DNA from: a virus | Reading direction: 5' to 3' (one strand) | Length of the DNA stretch: 26,540 bases | IMG/VR virus record: IMGVR_UViG_3300008267_007733 | Span: 1 to 26,540 of that record | Part shown: positions 23,538 through 26,540 of the stretch, in pieces | Layout of the letters: each line of letters begins with the position of its first letter | How positions within the stretch are numbered: position 1 is the stretch's first letter | Program-made: the position numbers and the translations under genes | The notes under the pieces: model-generated | What the model was told of the DNA's origin: nothing | Databases searched by the model: none | Seen by the model: only the letters and a program-made list of their open reading frames with translations

Positions 23538-25397
23538 TTATATACTTCTTACAATTGTTTTAATTGTCCAGCCTGATGTTGTTGCTGAACCTGTCAATAT
23601 CATGTTTGCGCCTGCAACTTGAACTGTGAAATTAAATCCAGCAGTTGAGCCAAAATCAGTCGTTGTTGTTTCTGTAAAGTTTACACTTGTTCCGCTCTGA
23701 ATTGCCATTATTGAACCAGCTCTTGCATTTGAGCCTGATTTGATTGAATATTCAAAAAATGCCGTGTCATATGATGCAGTTGGCAGTGTGTATAATGTAA
23801 ATTGACCGGATGCTGTTGTTACAAGTTTTGTAGTTGTAATCAACATTGGATCTTGATAATTACCAATCAATACGGTATTATCAGAAAATGCTTCTAATAC
23901 TGGTAATCCGGATATGTCATTTACTGAAAATAAAGAACCGGATAACGAATCCGTAATTGAAAATAATTCGCCTTGTGAACCTTGTACTGTAAATATAGGT
24001 TGAGCAGAACCCGAACCTTGTACTATTAATACAGATCCGCTAGCGGCTGTATTAAATGATCCAGATATGCGGGTTGTTCCTGCTACATCTAATGATGCCG
24101 TTGGATTTGCGTTATTAATACCAACCCGACCATTATCAACTACTTTTAATATATTCGTTCCTGCAGAGTTTCTTGCTAAGAATGTTGTTCCCGTTGTTGT
24201 GCCATGACTTGTAACAGCTAATGGTGCAAGATATGTTGAGTTAGGAGATTGACCAATATGAAGACCGGCTCCATTCGATACTTTAGCAAAAATACCTCCG
24301 CCAGCCATTAAACCAAATCCCATTGAATTTGATAACCAATTTATAGATGTATAACCATTGATTGTATTATCAATTCGTATTCCACCGTCACCAGATGCCG
24401 TAGCTACAAATGTATATGTACCGGTAGTTGAAGTTGACGATCCTATTAATGAAGTTGATCCGGTTACAGCTAATGATCCAGTTACTATTACAGTTTGACG
24501 TAATGGGTTAACGAATGAAGCAGTTGATGCAAATGATGCCGTTCCTAATAATGAACCTGTAAATGAAGTTGCTGACCAACTACCTGTTACACCATATGAA
24601 CCTGAAAGTTGTTTTTGGTGGGCCCATACTCCAAATGAACCACTTGAAACATATGTCCATAAATCTCCGTAATTATAAGAACCTGATACTAATACACTAC
24701 TTAAATCGCTAAAGTCATATGGTTGTTGAACTGCTACATATATTATACCGCTGCCGCCAGGCCCTGCTTTTACACAAACACCGATAGGAATAATTTCGTA
24801 AGGAGCTCTTGGAGGCACGTTTTGTATAACTCCAGAAGAGCCTGTTCCTACAAATAAAGTGTCACCATCATTAAAGGCACTAGTGTTTACTCCACGAACT
24901 AAACCTTGAGTGGTAACATATCCAAATGAATTATCTTCAATATCATGTGTTGCTAGACCTAAAATTTGGTTTTGTAAATTTATACTTCCTGATACTGCTA
25001 AAGATTGGGCTCTCTCTACCGTAGGGACATCGCCTTGTGCTCCATTTAATCTTACTGCAGTACCATTTGTAATAGTAGTTCCAGTATTGTTACGTACTCG
25101 TGTCCAATTTTCTTGTCCTACTTGTAATGTAACATCTGCTTCAGCATTATAAACGGATAAAGCACCATCTGTATTATCCCAAAATACTCTACCCGATTTC
25201 CAAGCAGGTGTTGCTGATCCTGTATTAAAATCAATATAATCTACATTATTAATTGACCCCGATATTTGTAAATTGTTTGAATATGATGCCGTCATGGCAT
25301 ATGATGCTGTGATACTGTTAATAGTTCCAGCCGGGGTAGTAATTGAATTTAGGGTAGCATCAGAGCCTGATACTATGACTTTTTTCCAGTTTGGCAT
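23538..25397 (-). CDS. Tail fibre protein with SGS/TASFA repeats
   Basis: A 619-residue fibre protein. MPNWKKVIVSGSDATLNSI and SITASYAMTASYS form the attachment end. Residues about 90-230 are a folded domain with WTRVRNNTGTTITNGTAVRL, QILGLATHDIEDNSFGYVT and PIGVCVKAGPGGSG. After this come shaft repeats (TGSLLGTASFASTASFV, VTGSLAVTGSTSLIGSSTST). The C-terminal part has NNANPTASLDVAGTTRISGS, common in fibre stalks, and a beta head to residue 619. A good AAGGA site precedes the start. The gene has a long structured leader (25398-25494) with a promoter-like 9-mer. Probably one of the long fibres; receptor unknown. Confidence 0.8.
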   Translation of the reverse strand: MPNWKKVIVSGSDATLNSITTPAGTINSITASYAMTASYSNNLQISGSINNVDYIDFNTGSATPAWKSGRVFWDNTDGALSVYNAEADVTLQVGQENWTRVRNNTGTTITNGTAVRLNGAQGDVPTVERAQSLAVSGSINLQNQILGLATHDIEDNSFGYVTTQGLVRGVNTSAFNDGDTLFVGTGSSGVIQNVPPRAPYEIIPIGVCVKAGPGGSGIIYVAVQQPYDFSDLSSVLVSGSYNYGDLWTYVSSGSFGVWAHQKQLSGSYGVTGSWSATSFTGSLLGTASFASTASFVNPLRQTVIVTGSLAVTGSTSLIGSSTSTTGTYTFVATASGDGGIRIDNTINGYTSINWLSNSMGFGLMAGGGIFAKVSNGAGLHIGQSPNSTYLAPLAVTSHGTTTGTTFLARNSAGTNILKVVDNGRVGINNANPTASLDVAGTTRISGSFNTAASGSVLIVQGSGSAQPIFTVQGSQGELFSITDSLSGSLFSVNDISGLPVLEAFSDNTVLIGNYQDPMLITTTKLVTTASGQFTLYTLPTASYDTAFFEYSIKSGSNARAGSIMAIQSGTSVNFTETTTTDFGSTAGFNFTVQVAGANMILTGSATTSGWTIKTIVRSI

Positions 25398-25494
25398 ATT
25401 ATATTTCCTTGTCGATTGTGGTTAGATACATACACTTATGCCGTGTGTGTGCCTACTTCCCGAAGGCCTACAATCTTATTTAATATAAATATGA
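25398..25494 (-). promoter_or_regulatory. Promoter-like ATATTTATA and structured leader of fibre gene
   Basis: Coding strand has ATATTTATA at 25492-25484, then a leader of about 86 bases to the fibre ATG. GATTGTAGG (25475-25467) can pair with CCACAATC (25421-25414) except for one bulged A, enclosing a smaller GCCT/AGGC hairpin (25451-25467). The other 9-mers lie only about 13-33 bases from their ATG, so this leader is unusually long. Promoter role inferred. Confidence 0.45.
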
Positions 25495-25716
25495 TTATTT
25501 TGTTTTCTTATCTGCGGCAATTGCTTTTTGTAAATCTTCTTGTTTTTTTGTTTGTTCTGCAGATAACATTTGAGAAATTTGTGTTAACTCGTGTTCTAAT
25601 TTAGTTTGAAGATTTGCTAAAAAGCGTGCATCTTTACCTGCAATTGTTATGAGGTCTAAAGATTGACGCAATGTTTGAATTTCTGGAACAGTTAAATCTA
25701 TTGAAAAAATATCCAT
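25495..25716 (-). CDS. Unknown small protein
   Basis: A 73-residue, mostly helical and charged protein. The opening MDIFSIDLTVPEIQTLRQSL is followed by ARFLANLQTKLEHELTQISQ and a Lys-rich tail. It resembles the preceding small protein in style (TxxEIxxLxxSL near the start), so both may fold as small helical bundles. Seven bases separate the two genes. No function recognised; position among fibre genes suggests a fibre-assembly or regulatory helper. Confidence 0.65.
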   Translation of the reverse strand: MDIFSIDLTVPEIQTLRQSLDLITIAGKDARFLANLQTKLEHELTQISQMLSAEQTKKQEDLQKAIAADKKTK

Positions 25717-25723
25717 AACTTAT

Positions 25724-25912
25724 TTATTTAGTTTGTTCTAAATATTGATTTTGCAATTTAATAACCATATTGTAAAACATTTCAACATGCTCGCCCATAA
25801 TATGGGTTGTTTTTAATGAATTTAATAAAAATTCAATTTCTGCTGCAGTAAGTTGATTTTCATTTACCGGAGGTGTTGCAATTGCATTTGATAATTTATT
25901 AATTATTCCCAT
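25724..25912 (-). CDS. Unknown small protein
   Basis: A 62-residue helical protein. NQLTAAEIEFLLNSLKTTHI then MGEHVEMFYNMVIKLQNQYL resembles short phage proteins I have seen next to structural genes, but I cannot name it. It begins 33 bases after the stop of the truncated fibre gene and has only a weak Shine-Dalgarno. No membrane segment or metal-binding motif is visible. Confidence 0.65.
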   Translation of the reverse strand: MGIINKLSNAIATPPVNENQLTAAEIEFLLNSLKTTHIMGEHVEMFYNMVIKLQNQYLEQTK

Positions 25913-25945
25913 TGTAACTTTGTTTTATTTTTAATATAATAAAAA

Positions 25946-26539
25946 TTATGCGTAAATCCAAATTGAACTATCCGAAGTATTAACATACATGTTACCAAAG
26001 CCGTTGGTAGCGCCGCCATAAGTAGGATTGCCAGATGGATTAGCTGCCGAACCAGAAACTGTTACAACAAAACTATTTGCTGCTACAGAAATTGCACCTT
26101 CTGCTACTCCTAATGCAACACCCCAACGAAGAACGGTATCGCCATCATAATAGAAAGCACTACCAGATCCTGCTGTGGTACCTTCTATAATAATACCACC
26201 TTCTTGTGTCGGCGATACAGAACCAGAACCATGATTCAATATAACGAAACGATCTTCAACACTTAAATTTGTTGTATCAATAATTGAAGCCGTACCGTTA
26301 ACGGTAAAATCACCCGTTACAATTAAGTTATTATTAACTGTGGTATTACCTGTTGCTGCACCAATGTTTAATGTTGTAGCAGCTCCAGCAAAGTTAACTG
26401 TAGTTGCAGTTGCGTTAACTAAATTAAAAGTAGTAGCTGAAGTTGTAATATCTCCGCCATTTACTGCTGCATCGCCAGTTAAAGTTAATCCAACAAATTG
26501 AGGTGAATCTGTAGTCTCTAAACCTAAATCAATTGAAGA
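25946..26539 (-). CDS. Tail fibre / structural protein, 5'-truncated by the window edge
   Basis: The frame is open to the right edge, so only the last 197 residues are seen. They begin SSIDLGLETTDSPQFVGLTL, then GGDITTSATTFNLVNATATT, VNFAGAATTLNIGAATGNTT and NLIVTGDFTVNGTASIIDTT, a repeated beta pattern usual in stalks of phage fibres. The C-terminus (from NHGSGSVSPTQEGGIIIEGT to NMYVNTSDSSIWIYA) is a compact beta domain. An internal TTG inside the frame is not the start; the ATG lies outside the window. It is the first gene of the adhesion block seen here. Confidence 0.8.
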   Translation of the reverse strand, partial: SSIDLGLETTDSPQFVGLTLTGDAAVNGGDITTSATTFNLVNATATTVNFAGAATTLNIGAATGNTTVNNNLIVTGDFTVNGTASIIDTTNLSVEDRFVILNHGSGSVSPTQEGGIIIEGTTAGSGSAFYYDGDTVLRWGVALGVAEGAISVAANSFVVTVSGSAANPSGNPTYGGATNGFGNMYVNTSDSSIWIYA

Positions 26540-26540
26540 T

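Noticed and set aside
17414-26540. Diversity-generating retroelement linked to the fibre genes
   Set aside because: No reverse transcriptase and no template/variable repeat pair with adenine-specific changes was seen; the polymerase at 1080-2402 is of family A.
1-26540. Prophage or integrated element
   Set aside because: No integrase, repressor, attachment repeat or host gene is visible in the window.
26239-26540. Treating the TTG at 26239 as the start of a 97-residue gene
   Set aside because: The same frame stays open to the window edge and encodes fibre-like repeats, so the gene is longer and truncated by the window.

Overview
The window is a piece of a tailed-phage (myovirus) genome. Every gene I can support lies on the minus strand, so transcription runs from the right end to the left end. 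The DNA is AT-rich and gene-dense, with stop-start overlaps and gaps mostly under 60 bases. Contractile-tail proteins of the T4 families are recognisable: sheath, tube, gp26-like baseplate protein, gp29-like tape measure, LysM baseplate protein and hub. The fibre proteins carry SGS and TASFA-type repeats that I associate with uncultured aquatic phages. The host cannot be told from the sequence. No tRNA, integrase, attachment site or CRISPR array was seen.

Layout in transcription order (right to left). (1) 26540-21067, adhesion block: a 5'-truncated fibre gene, two small unknown genes, a 619-residue fibre protein, two tandem LamG-like proteins, a 90-residue unknown and a third LamG-like protein. 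(2) 21016-17414: a 1200-residue fibre made mostly of two long arrays of a 17-residue beta-roll repeat. (3) 17360-14114, accessory modification block: PAPS-type sulfotransferase, small unknown, APS kinase (CysC-like), small HxGH nucleotidyltransferase, DUF2061-like membrane protein and GT9-like glycosyltransferase. The last four overlap end to end. (4) 14095-2427, tail module: small coiled-coil protein, sheath, tube, gp26-like protein with an overlapping 98-residue ORF, tape measure, gp48/54-like protein, LysM protein, hub and an unknown. (5) 2402-1: a miniature family-A DNA-polymerase-like protein coupled by an ATGA overlap to a gene, cut by the window edge, with a PD-(D/E)XK-like motif set.

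The tail module follows the order common to many contractile phages (sheath, tube, chaperone-like pair, tape measure, tail-end/LysM protein, hub). Sheath and tube appear to be separate transcription units, each with a promoter-like element; rho-independent terminators follow both stops. An identical 9-base element, ATATTTATA on the coding strand, sits upstream of seven genes or gene groups and is the best promoter candidate here.

The most unusual content is the block between the fibre and sheath genes, which could make activated sulfate and attach sulfate and sugar to a target, and the small polymerase plus nuclease-like pair at the end of the tail operon. Both functions are inferred from motifs and neighbourhood and have not been tested.
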